DNA of 64,000 nt from Acetobacteraceae bacterium (GTDB lineage: Bacteria > Pseudomonadota > Alphaproteobacteria > Acetobacterales > Acetobacteraceae): the NCBI GenBank assembly GCA_027482245.1, contig JAIXWG010000009.1, forward strand, positions 1 through 64,000, read 5' to 3'. Below are positions 8,208-19,521 of this stretch, piece by piece. The position numbers were made by a program, and so were the translations under genes. Numbering within the stretch: the stretch's first letter is position 1; every line of letters begins with the position of its first letter. The notes under the pieces are model-generated. The model made no database searches. It was given only the letters and a program-made list of their open reading frames with translations, and was not told the origin of the DNA.

Positions 8208-9272
8208 GTGGCGGAGGAGGGCGATGGCCCCGAGGCCGACGACAAGTCGGAGGCCGCAACACCGAAGCGCCTGCAGCGGGCGCGGGAGGAAGGGCAGGTC
8301 GCGCTGTCGCGGGAGGTGGTGGGCCTGTCCGGCCTGGCCGCCGGCACCCTGGCCTGCATGCTCGTCCTGCCCACGACGGGGTTCGAGCTGATGCGCGCCA
8401 TGCGGGGCGCGCTGGAATCCCCGCATCGGCTGGGCATGGCCGACACTTTCCTGGCGCTGTTCTGGCAGGCCGGGCTGGTGGTGGCGCCGGTCGCGGCGGC
8501 CGTGGCGCTGGCAGCGATGGCGGCGACGATGCTCCAGACCGGCGGTATGGTCTCCGCCAAGGCGATGGCGCCGCGGCTCAGCAAGATCATTCCCTGGGCC
8601 GGCCTGAAGCGGCTGGTGGGGCCGGAGGCGCTGGCGGAATTCCTGCGCACGCTGGTCAAGCTCGGCATCGTGGGCGCCGCGCTGTGGCATGTGGCGTCGG
8701 ACCTGGCGCTGCTGCAGGCGGCGCTGCACCAGCCCGCGGCGGCGCTGCCCGCCACGGCCGGCGCGGTCGCGCTGCGGCTGATGCTGGCGGCGCTGACCGC
8801 CTTCGCCGGCGTGGCACTGCTGGACCTGTTCTGGGTCCGCTTCCGCTTCGCCCGCCAGATGCGGATGAGCCGCCAGGACCTGCGGGACGAGGCAAAGGAA
8901 TCCGACGGCGACCCGATGCTGAAGGCGCGCCGCAAGCAGATGCGCCAGGCGCAGGGCCGCCGGCGCATGATGGCCGCGGTGCCCAACGCCGCCGTGGTCA
9001 TCACCAACCCCACCCATTACGCCGTGGCGCTGGCCTATGGCGGCGGGGATGCGGCGCCGAAGGTTGTGGCCAAGGGCGTCGATGCGATGGCGGCGCGGAT
9101 CCGGGACGCGGCGACGAAGGCCGGCGTGCCCCTCGTCGCCAATCCGCCGCTGGCCCGCGCGCTGTGGCGGCTGGAGGTCGATGCCGAGATCCCGGCGGAA
9201 CACTACCAGGCGGTGGCGGAGATCATCGCCTATGTCTGGCGCCAGAATGGCGCCGCAGCACGGCATGCTTGA
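8208..9272 (+). CDS. flhB: Flagellar export specificity switch protein FlhB
   Basis: FlhB is the membrane protein that switches flagellar export from rod/hook to filament substrates. The charged N-terminus (KSEAATPKRLQRAREEGQVA) is diagnostic. About four membrane helices follow, then the cytoplasmic domain with the autocleavage motif: Asn267-Pro268-Thr269-His270-Tyr271, cleavage expected between Asn and Pro. Length is 354 residues. The GTG start at 8208 lies 3 bases after the fliR stop. A CckA-like kinase gene follows after 68 bases, a linkage seen in many Alphaproteobacteria. Confidence 0.96.
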   Translation: MAEEGDGPEADDKSEAATPKRLQRAREEGQVALSREVVGLSGLAAGTLACMLVLPTTGFELMRAMRGALESPHRLGMADTFLALFWQAGLVVAPVAAAVALAAMAATMLQTGGMVSAKAMAPRLSKIIPWAGLKRLVGPEALAEFLRTLVKLGIVGAALWHVASDLALLQAALHQPAAALPATAGAVALRLMLAALTAFAGVALLDLFWVRFRFARQMRMSRQDLRDEAKESDGDPMLKARRKQMRQAQGRRRMMAAVPNAAVVITNPTHYAVALAYGGGDAAPKVVAKGVDAMAARIRDAATKAGVPLVANPPLARALWRLEVDAEIPAEHYQAVAEIIAYVWRQNGAAARHA

Positions 9273-9340
9273 CGCCGTGGGCAAGCCCGTGCGCTCGCTG
9301 CGCGCTACCGGTGCAGCGGGGTGCCGCCGAGGAGAACCGT

Positions 9341-10912
9341 ATGCCTGAGACGCGCCGCACCTTCCAGGACCTGTTGCGCGGCCGAAGCCGCCGCCCGGCG
9401 GAGGACGCCGTGCTGCGCGCCGTGCTGGATGCGGCGTCCCCCGGCATCGCCCTGCTGGATGCGGAGGACCGGCTGGTCTGCTGGAACCCGGAATTCGCGG
9501 GGCTCTGCGGTCCGCTGCTGACGCCGCGCTCCGGGATGCCGATTGCCGCGCTGATGGCGGCGGAGGGCAAGGAGGCTGCGCTGAGCGCGCTGGCGATCGG
9601 CCAGCGCGTGGCCATCGCCATGGCGACGGAGGGATCGCCCCGGCTGGAGATGGAGCATCGCCGCCTGCCGCCGCCGGAACGCGGCGCGGTGCTGCGCCTG
9701 TCCCGCATCGCGGCGCGGCCGGCGGAGCAGCAGGCCGGCGCGGCGCGGCTGCAGGCCGTGGGCGCGCTGGCGGGCGGCATCGCGCATGACTTCAACAACC
9801 TGCTGACCGCCATCGCCGGCAGCGCGGAAGCCGCGCTGTCCCGCGCGCCGACCGGGGAAGGGGCGGCGGAGTTGCGGCAGGTGCTGGAAAGCGCCGGGCG
9901 CGGCGCCGCGCTGGTGAAGCAGCTGCTGGCCTTCGCCCGGCAGCAGGCGCTGCGGCCGCGGGTGGTGGATCTCAACATCGCCGTCTCCTCCATGGGAGAG
10001 CTGCTGCGCCGCCTGCTCGGCAGCCGCGTGCGGCTGTCCATCGCGCTGGAGGAGCCGTCCCGGCGCGTGCGGATGGACCCGACGCAGCTCGACCAGGTCA
10101 TCATGAACCTGGCGCTGAATGCGCGGGACGCGATGCCGGAAGGCGGCGCGCTGCGCATCGCGACGGGCCATGCCGTCGTGCTCTCCCCGGAGACGATCGG
10201 GACGGAAACGCTGCCCGCCGGCCGCTACGCGCTGCTGGAGGTGGTGGACAGCGGCGCCGGCATCCCGCCGGAAGTGCTGCCCCGGATCTTCGACCCCTTC
10301 TTCACCACCAAGCGGGAACAGGGGGGCACGGGGCTCGGCCTGTCCACCGTGCACGGCATCGTCCGGCAGTCCGGCGGCTTCATCGCCGTGGACAGCCGGC
10401 GGGGGGAGGGGACGCGCTTCCGCATCTGGATGCCGCGGCATGAGGGGCCGGCCGACCCGATGGTGCCGACCGCCATGGTGGCGCCGCCCGCCGCCAGCCC
10501 GCCGCCGCCCGCGCCCACCCCCATCCCCGGCGGCCCCGCCGTGCTGCTGGTGGAGGACGAGGTGCCGCTGCTGCGCCTGGCGGAACGCGCGCTGCGACGG
10601 GCGGGGTTCGAGGTGATGAGCGCCGGCTGTTCGGAGGAGGCTCTGGAAATGCTGGAGAAGACCGAGGCGATGCCGCTGGCCCTGGTCTCCGACGTCGTCA
10701 TGCCGGGCCTGGACGGGCTGGAACTCACCGCCCGGTTGCGTGACCGCTGGCCGGAACTGCCGGTGCTGCTGGTGTCCGGCTATGCGGAGGCGGCGCTGGG
10801 ACGGGACCTGGCGGCGGAACGAATCCGACTGCTGGCCAAGCCCTACAGCCTGGGGGCGCTGGTCGCGGAACTGAAAGGCATCCTGCCGGCCGGGGCCGTC
10901 AAAGTTTCCTAA
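9341..10912 (+). CDS. cckA: CckA-like hybrid histidine kinase
   Basis: A 523-residue cytoplasmic hybrid kinase. PAS-like sensor about residues 20-120; DHp helix with VGALAGGIAHDFNNLL (phospho-acceptor His149); ATPase domain with N box near 251-269 (NLALNARDAMPEGG), DSGAGI near 302 and GTGLGLS near 329; then a Pro-rich linker and a receiver domain with Asp451 (VSDVVMPGLDG) and the Lys of AKPYS. The HDFNN type and receiver match CckA, which feeds phosphate through ChpT to CtrA and controls cell cycle and flagellar genes. Unlike classical CckA it has no membrane segments. ATG 9341 has GAGGAGAA upstream. The frame open from 8684 overlaps flhB and is rejected. Symbol given by similarity and position. 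Confidence 0.8.
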   Translation: MPETRRTFQDLLRGRSRRPAEDAVLRAVLDAASPGIALLDAEDRLVCWNPEFAGLCGPLLTPRSGMPIAALMAAEGKEAALSALAIGQRVAIAMATEGSPRLEMEHRRLPPPERGAVLRLSRIAARPAEQQAGAARLQAVGALAGGIAHDFNNLLTAIAGSAEAALSRAPTGEGAAELRQVLESAGRGAALVKQLLAFARQQALRPRVVDLNIAVSSMGELLRRLLGSRVRLSIALEEPSRRVRMDPTQLDQVIMNLALNARDAMPEGGALRIATGHAVVLSPETIGTETLPAGRYALLEVVDSGAGIPPEVLPRIFDPFFTTKREQGGTGLGLSTVHGIVRQSGGFIAVDSRRGEGTRFRIWMPRHEGPADPMVPTAMVAPPAASPPPPAPTPIPGGPAVLLVEDEVPLLRLAERALRRAGFEVMSAGCSEEALEMLEKTEAMPLALVSDVVMPGLDGLELTARLRDRWPELPVLLVSGYAEAALGRDLAAERIRLLAKPYSLGALVAELKGILPAGAVKVS

Positions 10913-10918
10913 ATGTTC
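10904..10918 (+). promoter_or_regulatory. Candidate LexA (SOS) box for recA
   Basis: GTTT-N7-GTTC matches the alphaproteobacterial SOS box GTTC-N7-GTTC with one mismatch. It overlaps the stop codon of the cckA-like gene and abuts the -35 element of the predicted recA promoter, a position where LexA would block RNA polymerase. Confidence 0.55.
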
Positions 10919-10947
10919 TTGTCGCCATGGCCGCGTTGGGCCATATT
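10919..10947 (+). promoter_or_regulatory. Predicted recA promoter
   Basis: TTGTCG (10919-10924), a 17-base spacer and CATATT (10942-10947) form a reasonable sigma-70 promoter in otherwise GC-dense DNA. It would give a leader of about 150 bases before recA. The rest of the 10913-11105 gap shows no other feature. Confidence 0.5.
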
Positions 10948-11105
10948 CCGCGTCGAGGGACAGGCGGTTGCGCGGCACTTGGAGTCGTGGCGCTTCCTGG
11001 TCCACTGTGATGCGGGGTGTGACCGGCGGGTGAGGATCCGGCCGGGGATTGCGCCCCCAGGTTGATACCGGGAATCGGGCCCGGGAGTTCGGGAGAGCGA
11101 GCCTC

Positions 11106-12123
<1,018 letters not shown>

Positions 12124-12140
<17 letters not shown>

Positions 12141-12173
12141 GCCGTCCGCCGCGGCGGCCGAACAGGCCGTCCG
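12124..12173. repeat. Tandem 25-base repeat across recA stop
   Basis: Two adjacent 25-base units (12124-12148 and 12149-12173) differ at two positions. Each begins CCGCGGCGGCCGA and ends AGGCCGTCCG. The first unit contains the recA TAG stop (12138-12140). This looks like a local duplication of the recA 3' end. Confidence 0.75.
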
Positions 12174-12196
12174 GCTTCCGCTGAAGAGCCCATGAA

Positions 12197-12228
12197 AAAG
12201 GCGGAGGGAGCATGCTCCCTCCGCCTTT
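12197..12228. terminator. Bidirectional terminator between recA and DUF892 gene
   Basis: A perfect 32-base palindrome: AAAGGCGGAGGGAG (12197-12210), CATG, then CTCCCTCCGCCTTT (12215-12228). A-rich and T-rich ends allow termination in both directions between the convergent genes. Confidence 0.85.
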
Positions 12229-12248
12229 CTCCTGTCCGGCCTGGCCGG

Positions 12249-12740
12249 TCAGGCGGCCATCGCGGCCGGATTCACTTCCCGCTCCGCCAGCATGGTCAGC
12301 TTCTCGTCGGCGGTCTTCTCCTCCGCCAGCGTCTGGGCGAAGAGGTCAGCGACCTCCTGCATCCCGGCCGCCTTCGCCATGGCGTGCAGCGTGCCGTAGG
12401 TGGCGATCTCGTAGTGCTCGACCTTCTGCGCGGCGCCGATCAGGGCGGCGTCACGGACCGGACCTTCGTCATGGTCGTCCATGATCTCCTCGGCCTCGGC
12501 CGTCAGGCCCTCCATCGCCTCGCATTCCTCGCCTTCCGGATCGGCGTCCAGCAGTTCGGCGGCACGCTCCAGGCGCTCCACATGGCCGCGGGTCTGGGCC
12601 AGGTGCTCCTCGAAGGCCTGGCGAAGCGTGGGGCTCTGGGCGGACTCCGCCATCTGCGGCAGGGCCTCGACCAGCTGGGTCTCGGCGCTGTAGGCGTCCT
12701 GCAACGCCTCGATCATCAGCGACTTGAAGTCTTCGGCCAT
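12249..12740 (-). CDS. DUF892 (YciE/YciF-type) ferritin-like protein
   Basis: A 163-residue, acidic, all-helical protein of the DUF892 ferritin-like family. Typical blocks are LMIEALQDAYSAETQLVEALP, HLAQTRGHVERLE, KVEHYEIATYGTLHAMAKAAG and LAEEKTADEKLT; the Glu and His residues in them are the expected metal ligands. Members are usually induced by general stress. Here a GGAAC-N16-CGTT element upstream supports control by an EcfG sigma factor. It is inserted leftward between recA and alaS. Cytoplasmic; no signal peptide. Confidence 0.9.
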   Translation of the reverse strand: MAEDFKSLMIEALQDAYSAETQLVEALPQMAESAQSPTLRQAFEEHLAQTRGHVERLERAAELLDADPEGEECEAMEGLTAEAEEIMDDHDEGPVRDAALIGAAQKVEHYEIATYGTLHAMAKAAGMQEVADLFAQTLAEEKTADEKLTMLAEREVNPAAMAA

Positions 12741-12803
12741 GATGGGCCTCCCTCGGGTGTTCGGTGCTGGGTGGGCATTCCGCGGCCCACCCTCATCGGC
12801 CCG

Positions 12804-12828
12804 AACGGCGCCGCCCCGCGGCAGTTCC
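12804..12828 (-). promoter_or_regulatory. Predicted EcfG general-stress promoter
   Basis: On the minus strand GGAAC (12828-12824) and CGTT (12807-12804) are separated by exactly 16 bases, matching the alphaproteobacterial EcfG consensus GGAAC-N16/17-CGTT. It lies about 64 bases upstream of the DUF892 start. An inverted repeat AACGTC-N8-GACGTT (12843-12862) lies just upstream of it. The rest of the 12741-12973 gap shows nothing else. Confidence 0.7.
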
Positions 12829-12973
12829 GGCTTTGGCCTCGCAACGTCCGACCCTCGACGTTCATGTCATCGCGCGGTAAGGGACGCGGCTTTCGCCTCG
12901 GCCTCGCGGCCCGGGCGGCAGCACCCGATCCGCGGGCAGATCGCCCGGGGACAGCGATGGCAGCGATCAGGCG

Positions 12974-15619
12974 ATGACCAGCAGCAACGACATCCGCGCC
13001 ACCTTCCTCGACTACTTCCGCCGCAACGGGCACGAGGTGGTCGAATCCTCCCCGCTGGTTCCGCGGAACGACCCGACGCTGATGTTCGCGAACAGCGGCA
13101 TGGTGCAGTTCAAGAACGTCTTCACGGGGCAGGAGAAGCGCCCCTATTCGCGCGCCACCACCGCGCAGAAGTCGGTGCGTGCCGGCGGCAAGCACAACGA
13201 CCTGGACAATGTCGGCTACACCGCCCGCCATCATACGTTCTTCGAGATGCTGGGCAATTTCAGCTTCGGCGACTACTTCAAGGAACAGGCGATCGGCCAT
13301 GCCTGGGAACTGCTGACCAAGGATTTCGGCCTGCCGAAGGACCGGCTGCTGGTCACGGTCTATTCCGAGGACGAGGAAGCCCCCGTCTACTGGAAGAAGA
13401 TCGCCGGCCTGCCGGACAGCCGCATCATACGGATCCCGACCTCCGACAATTTCTGGCGCATGGGCGATACCGGCCCCTGCGGCCCGTGCTCCGAGATCTT
13501 CTTCGACCATGGCGACAAGATCCCGGGCGGCCCGCCCGGCAGCGCCGACCAGGATGGCGACCGGTTCATCGAGATCTGGAACCTGGTCTTCATGCAGTTC
13601 GAGGAAGGTCCCCCAGGCACCCGCGTGCCGCTGCCGCGCCCCTCGATCGACACCGGCATGGGCCTGGAACGCTTCGCCGCCATCCTGCAGGGCAAGCACG
13701 ACAACTACGACACGGACACGCTGCGCGCCCTGATCCTGGCGAGCAGCGAGGCGACGGGCCAGGACCCGGACGGCCAGTGGAAGACCAGCCACCGCGTGGT
13801 GGCGGACCACCTGCGCGCCGGCACCTTCCTGATCGCGGACGGCGTCATGCCGTCCAATGAGGGCCGCGGCTATGTGCTGCGCCGCATCCTCCGCCGCGCC
13901 ATGCGCCACGCCCACATGATGGGCGCACGGGAGCCGCTGCTGCACCGCCTGGTGCCGGCGCTGACCCGCCAGATGGGCGCCGCCTATCCGGAGATCCTCC
14001 GCGCCGAGGCGCTGGTGGTCGAGACGCTGCGCCTGGAGGAGACCCGCTTCCGCAGCCTGCTGGAGCGCGGCCTTGGCCTGCTGGCCGATGAATCCGGCCG
14101 GCTGGGCGAGGGCGGCACGCTGCCCGGCGACGTCGCCTTCAAGCTCTACGACACCTATGGCTTCCCCCTCGACCTGACGCAGGACGCGCTGCGGGGCGAG
14201 GGCAAGACGGTCGACACCGCGGGCTTCGAGGCCGCGATGGCCGAGCAGCGCAAGCGCGCCCGCGCCGCCTGGGCCGGATCGGGCGAGGCCGCGACCGAGA
14301 CGCTCTGGTTCGACCTGAAGGAGAAGCTCGGCGCCTCCGAGTTCCTCGGCTACTCCACGGAGACGGCGGAGGGCGAGATCCTGGCGATCGTTGCCAACGG
14401 CCAAGTGGTGGACAGCGCGGTGGCGGGGACCGAGGTCTCCGTCATCCTCAACCAGACGCCCTTCTATGCGGAGAGCGGCGGCCAGGTCGGCGATACCGGC
14501 CTGATCTCGGCCGGCGAGGGCTGCCGCATCGTCGTCAAGGACACGCAGAAGAAACTCGGCGACCTCTTTGTCCATGTCGGAGTCGTGGCGCATGGGGAGG
14601 CCAAGGTCGGCCTCGCCGTGCAGGCGGAGGTCGATCACGCCCGCCGCTCCACCATCCGCGCGCACCACTCCGCGACGCACCTGCTGCATGAGGCGCTGCG
14701 CCGCCGCCTCGGCACCCATGTCGCGCAGAAGGGCTCGCTGAACGCGCCGGACCGCCTGCGCTTCGACGTCAGCCAGCCCACGCCGATGACGGACCAGGAC
14801 CTGGCCTGGGTGGAGGCGGAGGTGAACAGCCGCATCCGAGAGAATGCCGAGGTCGTCACCCGCCTGATGACCCCGGACGCCGCCGTGCAGATCGGCGCCA
14901 TGGCGCTGTTCGGCGAGAAGTACGGGGAGGAGGTGCGCGTCGTCTCCATGGGGCATGACCCCAACGCGACGGAGCGCTTCGGCGTCTACTCGCTGGAACT
15001 CTGCGGCGGCACGCATGTGAAGCGCACCGGCGACATCGGCCTGTTCCGCATCGTGGCGGAAGGTGCCGTCGCCGCCGGCATCCGGCGCGTGGAGGCCGTG
15101 ACGGGCGAGGCCGCGCTGAAGCTGATCGAGGAGCGCGACCGCCAGCTGAACGAGGCCGCCTCCGTCCTCAAGGCCCGCCCGGCGGAACTCGCGGAGCGCA
15201 TCGCGAACCTGCTGGAGGAACGGAAGAAGCTGGAGCGCGAGGTCAGCGACCTCCGCAAGAAGCTCGCGACCGGTGGTGCGGCGGCGGAGGTGGAGACCAT
15301 CGCCGGCCTGCGCGTCGCGCTGCGCGAACTCGGCGAGATGCCGCCCAAGGACCTGAAGGGCGTGGTCGAGGCCATCCTGCAATCCGGCACCGCCGATGTC
15401 GTCGGCGTGGTCGCGACGGCGGAAGGCAAGGCGAGCGTCTTCGTCGGCATCGGCGAAGCGGCCAAGGGCAAGACCGACGCCGTGACGCTGGTCCGCGCGG
15501 CCAGTGCGGCGATCGGCGGCAAGGGCGGCGGCGGCAAGCCGGACATGGCCCAGGCCGGCGGGCCGGATGCGGCCAAGGCGGCGGAGGCCCTGGCGGCGAT
15601 CCGGGCCGCGCTGGCGTGA
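12974..15619 (+). CDS. alaS: Alanine--tRNA ligase
   Basis: Charges tRNA-Ala. The 881-residue length is standard. Class II motifs occur in the N-terminal half ([37 protein letters not shown]). The editing domain has the [13 protein letters not shown] zinc motif near residues 566-573 and CGGTH at residues 677-681, which together bind zinc and clear mischarged Ser/Gly. A coiled-coil and Gly-rich C-terminal domain ([16 protein letters not shown]) completes it. The next gene starts in a GTGA overlap, so the two are co-translated. Confidence 0.98.
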   Translation: MTSSNDIRATFLDYFRRNGHEVVESSPLVPRNDPTLMFANSGMVQFKNVFTGQEKRPYSRATTAQKSVRAGGKHNDLDNVGYTARHHTFFEMLGNFSFGDYFKEQAIGHAWELLTKDFGLPKDRLLVTVYSEDEEAPVYWKKIAGLPDSRIIRIPTSDNFWRMGDTGPCGPCSEIFFDHGDKIPGGPPGSADQDGDRFIEIWNLVFMQFEEGPPGTRVPLPRPSIDTGMGLERFAAILQGKHDNYDTDTLRALILASSEATGQDPDGQWKTSHRVVADHLRAGTFLIADGVMPSNEGRGYVLRRILRRAMRHAHMMGAREPLLHRLVPALTRQMGAAYPEILRAEALVVETLRLEETRFRSLLERGLGLLADESGRLGEGGTLPGDVAFKLYDTYGFPLDLTQDALRGEGKTVDTAGFEAAMAEQRKRARAAWAGSGEAATETLWFDLKEKLGASEFLGYSTETAEGEILAIVANGQVVDSAVAGTEVSVILNQTPFYAESGGQVGDTGLISAGEGCRIVVKDTQKKLGDLFVHVGVVAHGEAKVGLAVQAEVDHARRSTIRAHHSATHLLHEALRRRLGTHVAQKGSLNAPDRLRFDVSQPTPMTDQDLAWVEAEVNSRIRENAEVVTRLMTPDAAVQIGAMALFGEKYGEEVRVVSMGHDPNATERFGVYSLELCGGTHVKRTGDIGLFRIVAEGAVAAGIRRVEAVTGEAALKLIEERDRQLNEAASVLKARPAELAERIANLLEERKKLEREVSDLRKKLATGGAAAEVETIAGLRVALRELGEMPPKDLKGVVEAILQSGTADVVGVVATAEGKASVFVGIGEAAKGKTDAVTLVRAASAAIGGKGGGGKPDMAQAGGPDAAKAAEALAAIRAALA

Positions 15620-16221
15620 AGCCGGCTGCCCTCCTCGCCGGTGTGGCCCTACTGGGCGCGCCGGCGCGGGCGGGCGAGGCGCGGCTTCCCGTGGCCATTC
15701 CCGGCGGTCCCTCCCTGGTGCTGGAAGCACGGGGCGCCGGCGACCGCTGGACCATCCGCGTGATGGAAGCAGGCGTGGAACGGCAGCGCCTGTCGATCGA
15801 GACGGAGGTGCCGGACGGCACCCCCTTCCTGGCCGATGTGAATGGCGACGGCGCGCCGGATCTGCTCGTGCCGAGCTTCACCGGCAATGCCAATGCGGTC
15901 TTCGAGGTCTGGACCTGGCGCCCGGCGGTGCGGCGTTTCGACCGGGCCGGGGAGGTTTCCGGCATCGCCTTCGGCTGGGATCGCCCCTGGCTGGTGTCGC
16001 TCGGCCGCGATGGCTGCTGTGGGGCGGCCTATGCCTTCCAGGCCTACAGGCCGGACGGCCAGCTGGATGAGGCCTTCAGCATCGAGGTCGGGCTGGGCGA
16101 GCAGGGCCAGCCCAGCCGTTGCGCCCCGGCGCCCGGCACCCAGGTGCCGGACGCCGTGCTGCGCCGCTACTGCGCGTTCCGCCTCGGCACGCTGCCGGGG
16201 CGGTTCGGGCCAGCCCGATAG
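15616..16221 (+). CDS. Secreted FG-GAP/VCBS-like repeat protein, unknown
   Basis: A 201-residue protein starting at GTG 15616, overlapping the alaS stop by four bases. The N-terminus is a signal peptide ([22 protein letters not shown]). The mature part is beta-rich and contains [15 protein letters not shown], a calcium-loop repeat of FG-GAP/VCBS type, and four Cys residues, two adjacent at GCCGAAYAF and two near the C-terminus, which could form disulfides in the periplasm. No enzyme motif is visible and the family is not recognised. Its overlap with alaS probably reflects compact packing. Confidence 0.75.
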   Translation: MKPAALLAGVALLGAPARAGEARLPVAIPGGPSLVLEARGAGDRWTIRVMEAGVERQRLSIETEVPDGTPFLADVNGDGAPDLLVPSFTGNANAVFEVWTWRPAVRRFDRAGEVSGIAFGWDRPWLVSLGRDGCCGAAYAFQAYRPDGQLDEAFSIEVGLGEQGQPSRCAPAPGTQVPDAVLRRYCAFRLGTLPGRFGPAR

Positions 16222-16223
16222 GC

Positions 16224-18224
16224 TCAGGCCGCCCGCACGCCGTCCAGGAAGCGGCCCACTTCCCGGCGCAGGCCATCGGCCTGGCGGCTGAGATCCTCCG
16301 CCGCCTGCAGCACGCCCCCGGCCGCACCGCCGACCGACTTGGTCGCGACGGTGACGTCGCGGATGTTGCTGGTGACTTCCTGCGTGCCGCGCGCGGTCTG
16401 CGCGACGTTGCCGGAAATCTCCCGCGTCGCGGCGTTCTGCTGTTCGACAGCCGCGGCGATGTCGGTGGAGATGCTGCTCATCTGGTCGATCGTCTCGCCG
16501 ATCTCCCGCAGCGCCTGCACCGCGCTCTCGGTCGCGTCGCGCATCTCCGAGATGAAGCCGCTGATCTCCCCGGTCGCCTTGGCGGTCTGCGCGGCCAGGG
16601 TCTTCACCTCGCTCGCCACCACCGCGAAGCCCTTGCCGTGCTCGCCCGCCCGCGCCGCCTCGATCGTGGCGTTGAGGGCGAGGAGGTTGGTCTGGCCCGC
16701 GATGTCGCCGATCAGGCGCACGACATCGCCGATGCGGGTCGCGGATTGCGATAGGCCTTCCACCGTGGCGTCGGTGCGGCGCGCCGTCTCCACCCCTGCC
16801 GCCGCCACCTGCGACGCCCGGGCCAGGCGCTGGGCGATGTCGGCGATGGAGGCGGTCAGTTCCTCCGTCGCGCTGGCAACCATCTGCACGCCGGCATCGG
16901 ACTGCGTCGCCGCCTCGGCCACGGCCTCCGCCCGGCTTTCCGTGTCCTGCGCCGACCGGGTCAGGGTGGTGGCGGTGCTGCGCATCGTCTCCGCGGCGCT
17001 GGCGACATGCTCGATGATCCCGCCGATCTTGGCCTGGAAGTCATCGGCGAGCGCCTGGCTGGCGGCGCGCTTCTCCGCCGCCAAGCGGCCGGCGGCCGCT
17101 TCCTGCTCGGCTTCCAGCCGCTGGCGTTCCAGGGCGTTCTGGCGGAAGACCTCCACCGCCTCTGCCATGCGGCCCATCTCGTCGCGAGCGTCGCGGGACG
17201 GGATGGTGATTTCCGTCCGGCCCTTCGCCAGTTCGGCCATGGCGGCGGTCATGCCGCTGATCGGCCGGATGATGCCGCGCCCGGTCACCCAGGCCAGCAG
17301 CAGGCCGAGCGGCAGGGCGATCGCGCCCACGACCTGCTGGTGCAGTTCGGTCCGGCCGACAAGGGCCAGCAGGTTGGCGCGGTCCTGCCGCATCTCCACG
17401 CCCAGCGCCTCCGCCAGCTGGGTCATCGCCTGCATGCCCTGCGCCATGGCGGGGATCAGCTCATTCTCGAAGAGTTCGGTCGCCCGCGTGTTGGATGTCG
17501 CGAAGGCGTTGAAGTGGCGCGTGTAGTCGGCGATGCGGCTGGACAGTGTGCCAAGCCGCGTCTCGACGGCCGGCGGCGGCGCCATGCCGCGCAGCGCGGT
17601 GACGGCCTGTTCCAGCGCCAGGCGCGTTTCCTCGAACAGCCGCGGGCCGTTGGCGTCCAGCGTCGCCAGGTAGCGCCAGTTGCGGACCCGCAGCAGCAGC
17701 GTCATGCCGTTCAGGTCGGTCACCGCCGAGCGGATCGCGGCATCGTCCACCCCCGGCAACTGGGCCAGGATGTCGTTCATCGCGACCGTCATGGCGTCGC
17801 CGGCGCCGAACAGTGCCTGGCGGCTCTCGGTCGCCGTGCGGAAGCCCGCCACATAGGCGTCGCGCCGCTGGCCGATGCGGTCCAGGCTGGCCGAGACCTC
17901 CGCCATCCGGCCCTGCCATTCCTGCGGCGCGGCGGCGCGCGCTGCGGCGACCTGGCGGCGGGCCTCATCGAAAGCCGCCACATGCTCGTCCAGTCCCCGC
18001 CCATCCAGCCGGTAGCGCAGCATGGTGCGGCGCATCGTCTCGAACAGCTGGGCGGTCGTCTGGGCATTCACGCTCTGCTGCAGCGTCTTCTCGCCATCCT
18101 GCGTGTCCCGCCGCACCTCATGCAGACCCAGCGTTCCCGCCAGCGCGATGAAGAGGGCCAGCGCCACCAGCGCGATGCTGCCGCCATAGATGCGGCCGCG
18201 GATGCCGATACGAACCGAAGGCAT
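16224..18224 (-). CDS. Methyl-accepting chemotaxis protein
   Basis: A 666-residue chemoreceptor: short cytoplasmic N-terminus, membrane helix about residues 14-34, an all-helical periplasmic sensor, a second membrane helix about 300-320 ([17 protein letters not shown]), HAMP domain, then the signalling domain with the hairpin tip [20 protein letters not shown] and [15 protein letters not shown]. Ligand is unknown. I chose ATG 18224, preceded by AGGAGAA; the frame open further upstream overlaps the divergent peptidase. No C-terminal CheR-docking pentapeptide is present. It should signal to the flagellar motor, in keeping with the motility genes nearby. It is divergent from the P1-family peptidase. 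Confidence 0.93.
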   Translation of the reverse strand: MPSVRIGIRGRIYGGSIALVALALFIALAGTLGLHEVRRDTQDGEKTLQQSVNAQTTAQLFETMRRTMLRYRLDGRGLDEHVAAFDEARRQVAAARAAAPQEWQGRMAEVSASLDRIGQRRDAYVAGFRTATESRQALFGAGDAMTVAMNDILAQLPGVDDAAIRSAVTDLNGMTLLLRVRNWRYLATLDANGPRLFEETRLALEQAVTALRGMAPPPAVETRLGTLSSRIADYTRHFNAFATSNTRATELFENELIPAMAQGMQAMTQLAEALGVEMRQDRANLLALVGRTELHQQVVGAIALPLGLLLAWVTGRGIIRPISGMTAAMAELAKGRTEITIPSRDARDEMGRMAEAVEVFRQNALERQRLEAEQEAAAGRLAAEKRAASQALADDFQAKIGGIIEHVASAAETMRSTATTLTRSAQDTESRAEAVAEAATQSDAGVQMVASATEELTASIADIAQRLARASQVAAAGVETARRTDATVEGLSQSATRIGDVVRLIGDIAGQTNLLALNATIEAARAGEHGKGFAVVASEVKTLAAQTAKATGEISGFISEMRDATESAVQALREIGETIDQMSSISTDIAAAVEQQNAATREISGNVAQTARGTQEVTSNIRDVTVATKSVGGAAGGVLQAAEDLSRQADGLRREVGRFLDGVRAA

Positions 18225-18396
18225 AGGTGCGAATTCTCCTGCTCCGCGGCCGCGGAGAGGTCCCGCGGCATCCCGTTCCCGACATAGACGATATTGATGA
18301 ATCATGTGTGAGGTCGGGGATGATCGCGATCCCGTGTTGGTGGGCTGGACAGCGACGCGCCGCTGCGGTGACTGGGTTTCCCGCCCGGAGATCGCC

Positions 18397-19488
18397 ATGC
18401 CCGACCCCATCGCCCCGCGCGCTCGTGCCCGTGCCCTCGGCTTCGCGCCCGGCATCCTGCCGCCCGGCCCGCTGAACGCCATCACCGACGTCGCCGGCGT
18501 CCTGGTCGGCCAGGTGACGGTGATGGAGGGGGAGGGCACGCGCACCGGCGTCACGGCCATCCGCCCGCATCCCGGCAATCCCTTTGCCGACCGGGTTCCG
18601 GCTGGCCTCTTCGCCATGAACGGCTTCGGCAAGATGGCCGGCGTGACGCAGGTGCAGGAACTGGGGGAGCTGGAGACGCCAATCCTGCTGACCAACACGC
18701 TGGCCGTCGGCCGCGCGGTGGAGGCGCTGGTGGACTGGACGCTGGCGCAGCCCGGCAACGATCAGGTCCGCAGCGTCAATGCCGTGGTGGGGGAGACCAA
18801 TGACGGCCGTCTGAACGACATCCGCGCCCGCGGCGTGACCGCCGCGCATTGCGCCGAGGCCCTGGCCGCCGCCGCCGGCGGTCCCGTCGAGGAAGGCAGC
18901 GTCGGCGCCGGGACGGGGACCATGGCCTTCGGCTGGAAGGGCGGCATCGGCACGTCGAGCCGCGTGCTGCCGGCGGCGCTCGGCGGCTGGACCGTCGGCG
19001 CGCTGGTCCAGGCGAATTACGGGGGCGCGCTGACCATGGCGGGGCTCGAGGTCGGGCGCGGGCTCGGCAGATACTATCTGGCGGAGCACCTGGCGCAGCA
19101 GGCCGATGCGGACGGGTCGGTGATGGTGGTGGTGGCGACGGATGCGCCGCTGTCGGACCGCAACCTGCAGCGCCTGGCCCGGCGCGCCATGGCCGGGATC
19201 GCGCGCACCGGCGCCGCCTTCTCCGATGGCTCCGGCGACTATGCGCTGGCCTTCGCGACCCACCCCGACATCATCCGCACTGCCGAACGCCGCGCGGGCG
19301 TCGCCCGCTACGCCGACCTGCCGAACGACAAGGCGTCGCCCCTGTTCGTCGCGGCGGCGGAAGCGACGGAGGAGGCGGTGCTGAACGCGCTGACCATGGC
19401 GACCACGGTGGAAAGCCGCATCGCGGGCCGCCGGGCGGTCGGGCGATCACTCCCGCTCGATCGCGTCCTGGCGTTGCGGGGCTGTTAA
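18397..19488 (+). CDS. P1-family (S58) aminopeptidase, DmpA type
   Basis: A 363-residue member of the DmpA/P1 peptidase family: N-terminal-nucleophile enzymes that self-cleave and act as aminopeptidases or amidases on small peptides. The processing site is GS-V-G-A-G-T-G with Ser168 as the expected nucleophile and new N-terminus (family form GSVGGGTG). The N-terminal block [14 protein letters not shown] and the [14 protein letters not shown] segment are family hallmarks. ATG 18397 follows CGGAG; the earlier ATG at 18304 adds an unusual Trp/Cys-rich extension. No signal peptide is present, so it is probably cytoplasmic. Confidence 0.9.
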   Translation: MPDPIAPRARARALGFAPGILPPGPLNAITDVAGVLVGQVTVMEGEGTRTGVTAIRPHPGNPFADRVPAGLFAMNGFGKMAGVTQVQELGELETPILLTNTLAVGRAVEALVDWTLAQPGNDQVRSVNAVVGETNDGRLNDIRARGVTAAHCAEALAAAAGGPVEEGSVGAGTGTMAFGWKGGIGTSSRVLPAALGGWTVGALVQANYGGALTMAGLEVGRGLGRYYLAEHLAQQADADGSVMVVVATDAPLSDRNLQRLARRAMAGIARTGAAFSDGSGDYALAFATHPDIIRTAERRAGVARYADLPNDKASPLFVAAAEATEEAVLNALTMATTVESRIAGRRAVGRSLPLDRVLALRGC

Positions 19489-19521
19489 CAGCGGGGCGAG
19501 GAAACTGCCGGAGCCTCCCCA

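Noticed and set aside
6621..9284. 887-residue minus-strand open frame
   Set aside because: Runs across fliE, fliQ, fliR and flhB in antisense; low-complexity His/Gln/Arg sequence without motifs.
12716..15730. 1004-residue minus-strand open frame
   Set aside because: It lies opposite alaS, has the His/Arg/Gln/Gly-rich composition of an antisense shadow in GC-rich DNA, and has no recognisable domain.
18304..18396. Longer N-terminus for the P1-family peptidase
   Set aside because: The extension is Trp/Cys-rich and unlike the family; ATG 18397 has a Shine-Dalgarno-like CGGAG.
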